Assembly (NCBI GenBank): GCA_051011135.1
Contig: JBPCUO010000048.1
Location: 1 to 5,265, forward strand
Direction of reading: 5' to 3'
DNA from: JACOND01 sp051011135
Lineage (GTDB): Bacteria; Bdellovibrionota; Bdellovibrionia; Bdellovibrionales; UBA1609
Length of the DNA: 5,265 nucleotides
Shown: positions 1-4,318 of the stretch, one piece after another
Layout: the number at the start of each line of letters is the position of its first letter
How positions within the stretch are numbered: the stretch's first letter is position 1
Translations under genes and position numbers: made by a program
The notes under the pieces: generated by a model
Databases searched by the model: none
Seen by the model: only the letters and a program-made list of their open reading frames with translations
What the model was told of the DNA's origin: nothing

Positions 1-484
1 GTAAAGGTGAGTTTCCATCTTTGTCTCTTGCATTTACATCCGCTCCATAAAGAAGCAGTATTGTCATCATATATAAATTTTCCACTTCCCCAGCATACAT
101 CAAAGCTGTTCGTTTGTAGTCATCTCTTGTGTTTACATCTGCTCCGGCTATAAGTAATGTATCTGTAAGTTCTACCTCTTCATAAAGAATTGCTAGCATT
201 AAAGCTGTTTTCTTGTTGTAGGCATTATTTTTTACATTCACATCCGCTCCATAAGATACTAATAATTTTGCAACTTCTGGGCGTTTGTTTTCAATAGCAG
301 TTATTAAAGTGGATCGTTTTTTAGAAAAAAAACCTGCTTTTGGATTCACATCTGCACCTTGCTGAATTGCTGATTGAATCTCTTGAACGCTAGCGCCATC
401 TTCAATCATCTCAATTAAAGATTGTTCTGCTTGCGCAAAAACAGAAAATGAAAATACTGATAGTATTAATAATTTTTGTAACAT
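1..484 (-). CDS. Exported ankyrin-repeat protein, C-terminus beyond window
   Basis: The reading frame runs from ATG at 484 leftward with no stop through position 2, giving 161 codons; the 3' end lies outside the window. A good ribosome site, AAGGAG at 496-491, stands 6 bases before the ATG and fixes the start. Residues 1-19 are a Sec-type signal peptide (Lys4, hydrophobic LLILSVFSFSVF, then AQA before Glu20), so the product should reach the periplasm or beyond. Residues ~24-161 hold four to five ankyrin repeats, visible as repeated GADVN turns (residues 43-47, 79-83, 114-118, 147-151) and TALM/STLI helix starts (58, 93, 126). Ankyrin repeats bind other proteins; the partner cannot be read from sequence. 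It is divergent from the ATPase gene and resembles the protein encoded at 2059-3009, with the same RBS and 6-base spacing. A homopolymer tract lies in its upstream region. The family call is firm; the role is unknown. Confidence 0.93.
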   Translation of the reverse strand, partial: MLQKLLILSVFSFSVFAQAEQSLIEMIEDGASVQEIQSAIQQGADVNPKAGFFSKKRSTLITAIENKRPEVAKLLVSYGADVNVKNNAYNKKTALMLAILYEEVELTDTLLIAGADVNTRDDYKRTALMYAGEVENLYMMTILLLYGADVNARDKDGNSPL

Positions 485-515
485 AATTTTCTCCTTGTTT
501 GGTTTACTTTTTACA

Positions 516-542
516 CTAATATCACGGGGGGGGGTAAAGCAA
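516..542 (-). promoter_or_regulatory. Candidate promoter of the leftward ankyrin gene with C9 in its spacer
   Basis: Read on the minus strand, TTGCTT (542-537) could act as -35 and TATTAG (521-516) as -10, separated by 15 bases that include nine consecutive C. The spacer is two bases shorter than the 17 bp optimum for sigma70. A weaker alternative -10, TAGTGT (518-513), gives an 18-base spacer. Either way the tract sits between the hexamers and 42-50 bases before the ATG. The boxes are only partial matches, so the promoter call is tentative. Confidence 0.35.
526..534. repeat. Homopolymeric G9/C9 tract
   Basis: There are nine uninterrupted G on the plus strand in a region that is otherwise strongly AT-rich. 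Such tracts slip during replication. When placed in a promoter they can change transcription by altering spacer length, as known for the poly-C tract of Neisseria opc. Here the tract lies upstream of the leftward ankyrin gene. The tract itself is seen directly; its slippage and effect are inference. Confidence 0.9.
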
Positions 543-616
543 AGTTTTTTTTTAAAAATCCTATTTTGAGACAAGCTTAAGTTTAATTGTTAGGACTTTA
601 GATAAAAATATTTCCT

Positions 617-650
617 AAAGCAGTTTAAATCTGTTTTTTTAAAGCAGTAA
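617..650. repeat. Isolated copy of a short intergenic repeat
   Basis: AAAGCAGT occurs at 617-624 and AAAGCAGTA again at 641-649, 24 bases apart, separated by TAAATCTG and a T7 run. The 16-base stretch TTTTTTTAAAGCAGTA at 634-649 is identical to 3495-3510 inside the tandem array downstream of the ankyrin operon, so the same repeat type occurs at two separate intergenic sites. A more degraded relative (AAGCTTAATCCAGATTTTTA) may lie at 691-710. AT-rich composition makes partial matches easy, but the shared GCAGTA block favours a real family. Confidence 0.6.
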
Positions 651-702
651 TCTCTCTCATAAAATACATAGGCAGACTAAAAGGCTTTAAAAGCTTAATC
701 CA

Positions 703-728
703 GATTTTTAGACACCTATCGAAAAATC
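703..728. promoter_or_regulatory. Dyad copy 1, candidate operator upstream of the ATPase gene
   Basis: This is an imperfect inverted repeat with 10-base arms: GATTTTTAGA (703-712), loop CACCTA, TCGAAAAATC (719-728), with one mismatch. The core GACACCTATC (711-720) recurs exactly at 743-752. The two dyad centres are 32 bp apart, about three helical turns, so a protein bound to both would sit on one face of the DNA. The bases between the copies (TTGCAA) join the inner arms into a perfect 20-bp palindrome at 722-741. No regulator is identifiable. Confidence 0.45.
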
Positions 729-734
729 TTGCAA

Positions 735-760
735 GATTTTTTGACACCTATCAAAAATTC
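735..760. promoter_or_regulatory. Dyad copy 2, overlapping the -35 of the ATPase promoter
   Basis: The arms are GATTTTTTGA (735-744) and TCAAAAATTC (751-760) around the same CACCTA loop as copy 1, again with one mismatch. The element covers the TTGACA hexamer (741-746) and most of the promoter spacer. A protein bound here would compete with RNA polymerase, which is the geometry of a repressor site. An alternative reading is that these are copies of a dispersed repeat that happens to supply a promoter. Confidence 0.45.
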
Positions 761-769
761 TGGTATTGT
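741..769 (+). promoter_or_regulatory. Sigma70-type promoter for the ATPase gene
   Basis: A consensus -35 TTGACA (741-746), a 17-base spacer, and TATTGT (764-769) as -10 preceded by TGG, which gives an extended -10 motif. Transcription would start near 776, only about three bases before the ATG at 779, so the mRNA would be leaderless or nearly so. This agrees with the lack of any Shine-Dalgarno sequence before that ATG. Confidence 0.65.
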
Positions 770-778
770 AAAATCATC

Positions 779-1885
779 ATGAAAAGATACTTAAGAAAAC
801 CTGTTTTAGAAGATTTAGAACAAAAGATGGTTTTTATTGGAGGCCCCCGACAAGTTGGTAAAACTACTTTATCTTTAGATCTTGTTAAAAAGTATCGTTA
901 TTTAAATTGGGATGTTTCAAAAGATAGAGAATTAATTATACAAGAACATTTCCCTATAGATAAATTTATTATTTTTGATGAAATTCATAAATTTAAAAAC
1001 TGGCGTAATTACATTAAAGGATTTTACGATAAATATAAAAAAGAAAAAAAAATATTAGTTACTGGAAGTGCAAGATTAGATTATTACAGACACTCAGGAG
1101 ATTCTCTTCAAGGAAGATATCATTATTATCGACTCCATCCTTTTACTGTTAAAGAATTAGGTATTTCCTCTAAAAAAGAAATGAAAGATCTTTTAACGCT
1201 AGGAGGTTTTCCAGAACCTTTTTTATCTGGCTCTTTAAGATCTTCTTTGAGATGGCAAAAAGCATATAGAACCCGTGTTATTTATGAAGATATTTCTGAT
1301 TTAGAGCTTTCTCAAAATCTTTCTAAGATGAATTTATTACTTTTAAGGTTGCCTGATCTTGTAGGAAGTCCTTTATCTATTAATGCTTTAAGAGAGGATT
1401 TAAGCTTAGCCCATAAAACAGTTGCTAACTACTTGGATATCTTTGAAAGAAATTATTTGATTTATAGACTACCCCCTTTTCATTCTAAAAAATTTAAATC
1501 TATTAAAAAAGAACAAAAACATTATCACTACAATTGGGCAGAAGTTAAAGAAGAAGGATTTCGATTTGAAAATTTAATTGCAGGACATCTTTTAAAGTGG
1601 GTTCATTTTAAACAAGATTATGAGGGAGAAAAAAAAGAGCTGTGTTATTTTCGTGATATAGAAAAACGAGAAATTGATTTTATCGTTACAGAAAATGACA
1701 TCCCCATTCAAGCCATAGAATGTAAAATAAAAACAAATCAAATTTCTCCTCATTTAAAATACTTTAAAGCTAAATTTCCAAAAGTGGAATGTATCCAAGT
1801 TCATTTAGAGCTTGGCGAAGAATATCTATCTAAAGAAGGTATTAAGTCTTTAAATTGGAATACTTTTTTAAATACGCTGATTTGA
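779..1885 (+). CDS. AAA_14/DUF4143 family ATP-binding protein
   Basis: This 368-residue protein matches the layout and usual length of the bacterial and archaeal AAA_14-DUF4143 ATPases. Visible features are Walker A GPRQVGKTT (22-30), Walker B FIIFDE (63-68), sensor-1-like VTGSARL (94-100) and a GR pair (112-113) that may be the arginine finger. A winged-helix-like stretch follows at ~200-234. The C-terminal domain has a PD-(D/E)XK-like pattern: Glu264, Asp300 in REIDFIV, and ECK at 314-316. Family members hydrolyse ATP; their biological role is poorly defined, and nuclease activity here is only an inference from the motif. The start at 779 is chosen because the upstream open frame (back to a stop at 626-628) has no ATG, GTG or TTG, and because it leaves the normal ~20 residues before Walker A. 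No Shine-Dalgarno is present. It has its own promoter and is not in an obvious operon. All key motifs look intact. Confidence 0.92.
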   Translation: MKRYLRKPVLEDLEQKMVFIGGPRQVGKTTLSLDLVKKYRYLNWDVSKDRELIIQEHFPIDKFIIFDEIHKFKNWRNYIKGFYDKYKKEKKILVTGSARLDYYRHSGDSLQGRYHYYRLHPFTVKELGISSKKEMKDLLTLGGFPEPFLSGSLRSSLRWQKAYRTRVIYEDISDLELSQNLSKMNLLLLRLPDLVGSPLSINALREDLSLAHKTVANYLDIFERNYLIYRLPPFHSKKFKSIKKEQKHYHYNWAEVKEEGFRFENLIAGHLLKWVHFKQDYEGEKKELCYFRDIEKREIDFIVTENDIPIQAIECKIKTNQISPHLKYFKAKFPKVECIQVHLELGEEYLSKEGIKSLNWNTFLNTLI

Positions 1886-1990
1886 TTTATATTGTTCAAT
1901 CCCGCAAACTATCTTAAAAAAACAAGTTTTATTTCTTTTATAAACCCCTAACCTACAAGACAAATAATATTTCTATAAAAAGCAGCCTTC

Positions 1991-2016
1991 TATAAAAGAT
2001 TATTTGATTTTTTATA
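1991..2016. repeat. Imperfect inverted repeat upstream of the ankyrin operon
   Basis: TATAAAAGAT (1991-2000) and ATTTTTTATA (2007-2016) are near-perfect inverted arms around TATTTG, with one mismatch. The element lies in the -20 to -45 region relative to the predicted start near 2042, so it could be an operator. Its pure AT composition means chance is a serious alternative. The rest of the 173-base gap after the ATPase gene shows no convincing GC-stemmed terminator. Confidence 0.3.
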
Positions 2017-2029
2017 AATCCTTTGTTTA

Positions 2030-2035
2030 TATAAT
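2030..2035 (+). promoter_or_regulatory. -10 box of the ankyrin operon promoter
   Basis: A perfect TATAAT lies 23 bases before the ATG at 2059, predicting a start near 2042 and a leader of about 17 bases that contains the AAGGAG ribosome site at 2047-2052. The -35 is unclear: TTGATT at 2004-2009 is 20 bases away, which is too far for an ideal promoter. Activator dependence or a weak promoter is possible. Confidence 0.5.
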
Positions 2036-2058
2036 GCTTAATAAAAAAGGAGATATTT

Positions 2059-3009
2059 ATGACTGTTTTTAAAATCTTAATTCTATTTATGATGTTTCAT
2101 GGAAGCCCTACTCAAGCGGGTCATAAACAAGATAGTTACAAATTGTCAGCAAGCATGATGTCAGCAAGCAAATATGGTCTTACAAAAAAAGCTCAATCAC
2201 TTCTTGCAAAAGGCGTTAATGTTAATGCCTATAGAGTTATTAATAGAAAAACGGCTTTAAGCTACGCTAGTGATAGAGGGCACTTTCCTATTGTTAAATT
2301 ATTGGTCGAAGCTCAAGCGAATCTTAATCATCAAGATATTTTTAATAGAACTCCTTTAATGTACGCTGTTGAAAAAGGACATTTTGATATTGCACGATTA
2401 CTCGTTGATGCCGGAGCGGATTTGAATCTTCAAGATCATAGTGGTGACACTGCTTTAATCATTTCCCTATTATTTTTTGATTTTGATATTTTTCAATTAC
2501 TCGTTAATGCAGGAGCGGATGTAAATATTAAAGAACATGATCGGCATAAAAATCCTTTAATGTGGGCTACTAAAAAAGGCTACTTTGAAGCGGCAAAAGC
2601 CTTGCTTCAAGCAGGAGCGGATGTCAACGCAAGAGACGCACGAGAGGAAACTGCTCTTATCATGGCGACTCAAAAAGGACATTTTTATCTGGTTCAATTA
2701 CTTGTTAATGCAGGAGCTGATCTAAATCTTAAAGGACAATTTGTTAATCAAGATAGAACGGCTTTAACTTACGCTGCTAAAAGTGGATTCTTTAATATTA
2801 CTCAATTGCTCGTTAATGCAGGAGCGGACATGAATACGAGAGACAAACACTGGAGAACCCCTTTAATGTGGGCTGCTAAAAGAGGACACCTTGATATTGT
2901 TCAAGTTTTAGTTGAAAAGGGTGCTGACAAAAATTTAAGAGATGATCGGGATAATACAGCTTTAGATCTTACTAACAAAAAAGCTATTAAAAACTTTTTA
3001 AAACAATAG
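2059..3009 (+). CDS. Exported protein with eight ankyrin repeats
   Basis: The product has 316 residues. Residues 1-20 form a signal peptide (Lys5, hydrophobic core, TQA before Gly21), so it is exported. From ~29 to 296 it is almost entirely ankyrin repeats: a degraded first one (29-57), then repeats starting near 62, 95, 128, 164, 196, 231 and 265, ending in a capping stretch (297-316). Canonical features are TALxxA or TPLMxA helix starts, KGHFDI-type turns and NAGAD(V/L)N loops. The fourth repeat (about 131-145) is degenerate, with a run of Phe and Leu where the usual Gly-His turn belongs. The nine residues QLLVNAGAD occur identically at 146, 213 and 249, indicating recent internal duplication. 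The start is set by AAGGAG six bases before the ATG. It is coupled to the next gene by a one-base overlap. Ankyrin repeats imply protein binding; the target, and whether it is a host protein or a periplasmic partner, are unknown. Confidence 0.95.
   Translation: MTVFKILILFMMFHGSPTQAGHKQDSYKLSASMMSASKYGLTKKAQSLLAKGVNVNAYRVINRKTALSYASDRGHFPIVKLLVEAQANLNHQDIFNRTPLMYAVEKGHFDIARLLVDAGADLNLQDHSGDTALIISLLFFDFDIFQLLVNAGADVNIKEHDRHKNPLMWATKKGYFEAAKALLQAGADVNARDAREETALIMATQKGHFYLVQLLVNAGADLNLKGQFVNQDRTALTYAAKSGFFNITQLLVNAGADMNTRDKHWRTPLMWAAKRGHLDIVQVLVEKGADKNLRDDRDNTALDLTNKKAIKNFLKQ
2494..2829 (+). repeat. Near-identical 27-bp blocks inside the ankyrin gene
   Basis: Three 27-base blocks encoding the same ankyrin helix-loop segment lie at 2494-2520, 2695-2721 and 2803-2829. 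The first differs from each of the others at only two positions, including synonymous sites, and all share GTTAATGCAGGAGC. Conservation at the DNA level, beyond what protein function needs, points to recent repeat duplication or gene conversion. Confidence 0.75.
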
Positions 3010-3458
3010 TGAAAAAAATATTTCTTCTTTTATTAACTTTTCCTCTCTTGAGCTGCTCTCATAAAAATTCTTTTATCGATACTCCTCATTCTCATAATTT
3101 AATAACTCGAAAACTTAAAGACCCTCAACAGATTAAAGAAAACACAACTTATCTTGTAACACTGATTACAAAATACAATTCAACAGAGTCTTCCAACAAA
3201 GAAGAAGAATTTAATCAGATAAAAAAAACTATTCAATATGGAGTGAATCTCAATCAAAAATATCCTTATGATCGAACTCCTCTTATGTGGGCTGCTTTTT
3301 TAGGTCCTATCGAAGTTGTAGAATTACTTATTGAATCAGGATCTGACTTATCTACCCAAGACAACCAAGGCCATACGGCTTTAGATTATGCTAAAGACCC
3401 AGAAATTAGGAGCTTGATCCAACAACAATTATCTCAAAATGAGACGCAAAAAAAGTAG
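3009..3458 (+). CDS. Small ankyrin-repeat lipoprotein, coupled to the upstream ankyrin gene
   Basis: This 149-residue product starts at GTG (3009-3011), whose G is the last base of the upstream TAG stop. No Shine-Dalgarno precedes it, so translation probably depends on ribosomes finishing the upstream gene. The start is supported because it yields an intact lipoprotein signal: MKKIFLLLL, then LLSC with Cys16 as the lipidated residue. The next Met in frame (83) is inside the ankyrin domain. Residues ~17-68 are a polar Lys/Asn/Glu-rich linker. From ~69 to 141 there is a partial repeat (QYGVNLNQ), one full ankyrin repeat (PLMWAAFLGPIEVVELLIESGSDL) seen in pieces at 91-115, and a capping repeat (HTALDYAKDPEIRSLI). 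Ser17 rather than Asp after the Cys suggests outer-membrane sorting by the rule known in E. coli. It may anchor the larger secreted ankyrin partner at the membrane; this is inference from the gene pair. Confidence 0.9.
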   Translation: MKKIFLLLLTFPLLSCSHKNSFIDTPHSHNLITRKLKDPQQIKENTTYLVTLITKYNSTESSNKEEEFNQIKKTIQYGVNLNQKYPYDRTPLMWAAFLGPIEVVELLIESGSDLSTQDNQGHTALDYAKDPEIRSLIQQQLSQNETQKK

Positions 3459-3501
3459 TATAAACCCAGCCTTTTTTAAGTATGATAAATCTACTTTTTT
3501 T
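3448..3501. repeat. Long-loop inverted repeat spanning the lipoprotein stop codon
   Basis: AAAAAAAGTAG (3448-3458, ending in the TAG stop) is perfectly complementary to CTACTTTTTTT (3491-3501), an 11-base stem with a 32-base loop, ending in a T run. It could work as a weak terminator or 3'-end stabiliser, but the stem is mostly A-T and the loop is long. It is partly a by-product of the tandem repeat located here. Confidence 0.3.
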
Positions 3502-3556
3502 AAAGCAGTATAAATCCAGCCTTTTTTAAGCTTCATAAATCCAGTTTTTTTTAAAG
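3457..3556. repeat. Four-unit ~25-bp tandem repeat array
   Basis: The four units are 3457-3480, 3481-3506, 3507-3531 and 3532-3556. Each follows the pattern (A/T)xxATAAA(T/C)C(C/T)A, then a T run, then AA(A)G. Units 1 and 3 differ by one base over their first 24 positions, while units 2 and 4 are more diverged, so the array may have grown by a 50-bp step. It fills most of the gap between the lipoprotein gene and the Cys-module genes. A copy of the same core is at 617-650. Every unit contains an ATAAAT/TATAAA -10-like core, so the array could carry overlapping promoters for the gene at 3594, but no -35 is convincing. Confidence 0.8.
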
Positions 3557-3593
3557 TTTAATCTTTCCTCGATTTTTGACGATAGGTTAAATA

Positions 3594-4316
3594 ATGCATC
3601 CTTTTATTATAAGCCTTTTTATTATTTTGTTCAGTTTCAACTCAATGGCCTTAAGCTTAGATCAAAATAATCCTTTAATTAAAACTCCTTACAACTATCA
3701 AGAAGGGCAAGTAGCTAAGCCTATAGTCCCCACTCAAGGAAAATTTCATAAACAAATGAAAAATATATATAGGGAAGCAGCAGGCAATAAAGCAAAATAT
3801 CACCAAATTAACAAGACTAAAAAATATCTTGAAAGCAGGAAGGTTAAATCTTATAAATCCTTTTTTATTTCAGAATTTTGTTCCTCTTCTCTTCTAGCTT
3901 ATAAATCTAAAAAAAATGATGATGATTTATTAGGTGATTTAAGACCTAGTAAAAATGATGATTATTTATTGCGTAATTTAAAACCTAGTCAAAGTAACGA
4001 AAAACTTTACAATAAATTAAATCAACTCGTCACTCAATGTTCAAAAAATATAAGCAATTATTTAAATACGACACTTCCTGCTCAAAAAAGATTAAACCGA
4101 TTCAAAATGTTCGAACAAAATCAAGATATTAAAAATATGTTATTTGCTATTGAAAGATGTAAAATGCTCTATCACAGAGATTCTAAAAAACAAGTATCGA
4201 TGATGCCATCTTTAAACATTTCTTTAAAACAATTAAAGCAAAAACTTTATATTATGAATCATAATGATTGTAGAAAGCTGAATGTTTTTAATGATTATAA
4301 TAAAAACAAACTGTAA
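3594..4316 (+). CDS. Exported Cys-module protein, single module, unknown family
   Basis: I do not recognise this 240-residue protein. Residues 1-19 form a signal peptide (hydrophobic IISLFIILFSF, SMA before Leu20), so it is exported. Residues ~20-70 are a Pro/Gln/Lys linker. The rest is Lys/Asn-rich, probably helical, with exactly four cysteines in the mature chain (96, 149, 189, 226), suggesting two disulfides. Motifs shared with the next gene are TxxYL (75-79), QCxKx4YL (148-157), MLxxIERC (182-189) and LKxLKQ...HxDCxxL (211-229). A 13-residue tandem duplication, 107-119 and 120-132, with DLLGDLRPS and YLLRNLKPS, lengthens the first inter-Cys segment. The start has only a weak ribosome site (TAGG at 3583-3586, 7 bases away) but yields the signal peptide. 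The next gene follows 2 bases after the stop. Function unknown; an adhesin, inhibitor or effector are all possible. Confidence 0.85.
   Translation: MHPFIISLFIILFSFNSMALSLDQNNPLIKTPYNYQEGQVAKPIVPTQGKFHKQMKNIYREAAGNKAKYHQINKTKKYLESRKVKSYKSFFISEFCSSSLLAYKSKKNDDDLLGDLRPSKNDDYLLRNLKPSQSNEKLYNKLNQLVTQCSKNISNYLNTTLPAQKRLNRFKMFEQNQDIKNMLFAIERCKMLYHRDSKKQVSMMPSLNISLKQLKQKLYIMNHNDCRKLNVFNDYNKNKL
3912..3989 (+). repeat. 39-bp in-frame tandem duplication
   Basis: Two adjacent 39-base units, 3912-3950 and 3951-3989, each start AAAAATGATGAT and end with CCTAGT, and encode 13 residues apiece. They keep the frame and add 13 residues between the first and second cysteines of the Cys-module protein. Confidence 0.85.
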
Positions 4317-4318
4317 CA

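Noticed and set aside
722..741. Perfect 20-bp palindrome as a Rho-independent terminator
   Set aside because: The stem is AT-rich with no gene on the plus strand upstream to terminate. It is better explained as the junction of the two adjoining dyads in the promoter.
703..760. Terminal inverted repeats of a miniature mobile element
   Set aside because: No target-site duplication or paired distal end was found. The two dyads are direct copies at helical spacing over a promoter, which fits operator sites better, though the dispersed-repeat option is not fully excluded.
827..829. Internal ATG (Met17) as the true start of the ATPase
   Set aside because: It would leave only a few residues before Walker A, shorter than the family norm, and no ribosome site precedes it either.
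1916..1936. AAAAC-AA-GTTTT hairpin with trailing T as terminator of the ATPase gene
   Set aside because: The stem is only five base pairs, almost all A-T, with a two-base loop, so it would not form a stable terminator.
3457..3556. CRISPR array
   Set aside because: The units are contiguous with no unique spacers between them and are imperfect and AT-rich, so this is an ordinary tandem repeat.
3576..3599. TTGACG at 3576-3581 as -35 of the Cys-module operon
   Set aside because: A -10 at proper spacing would fall inside the coding sequence after the ATG at 3594, so it cannot drive the full gene from this start.
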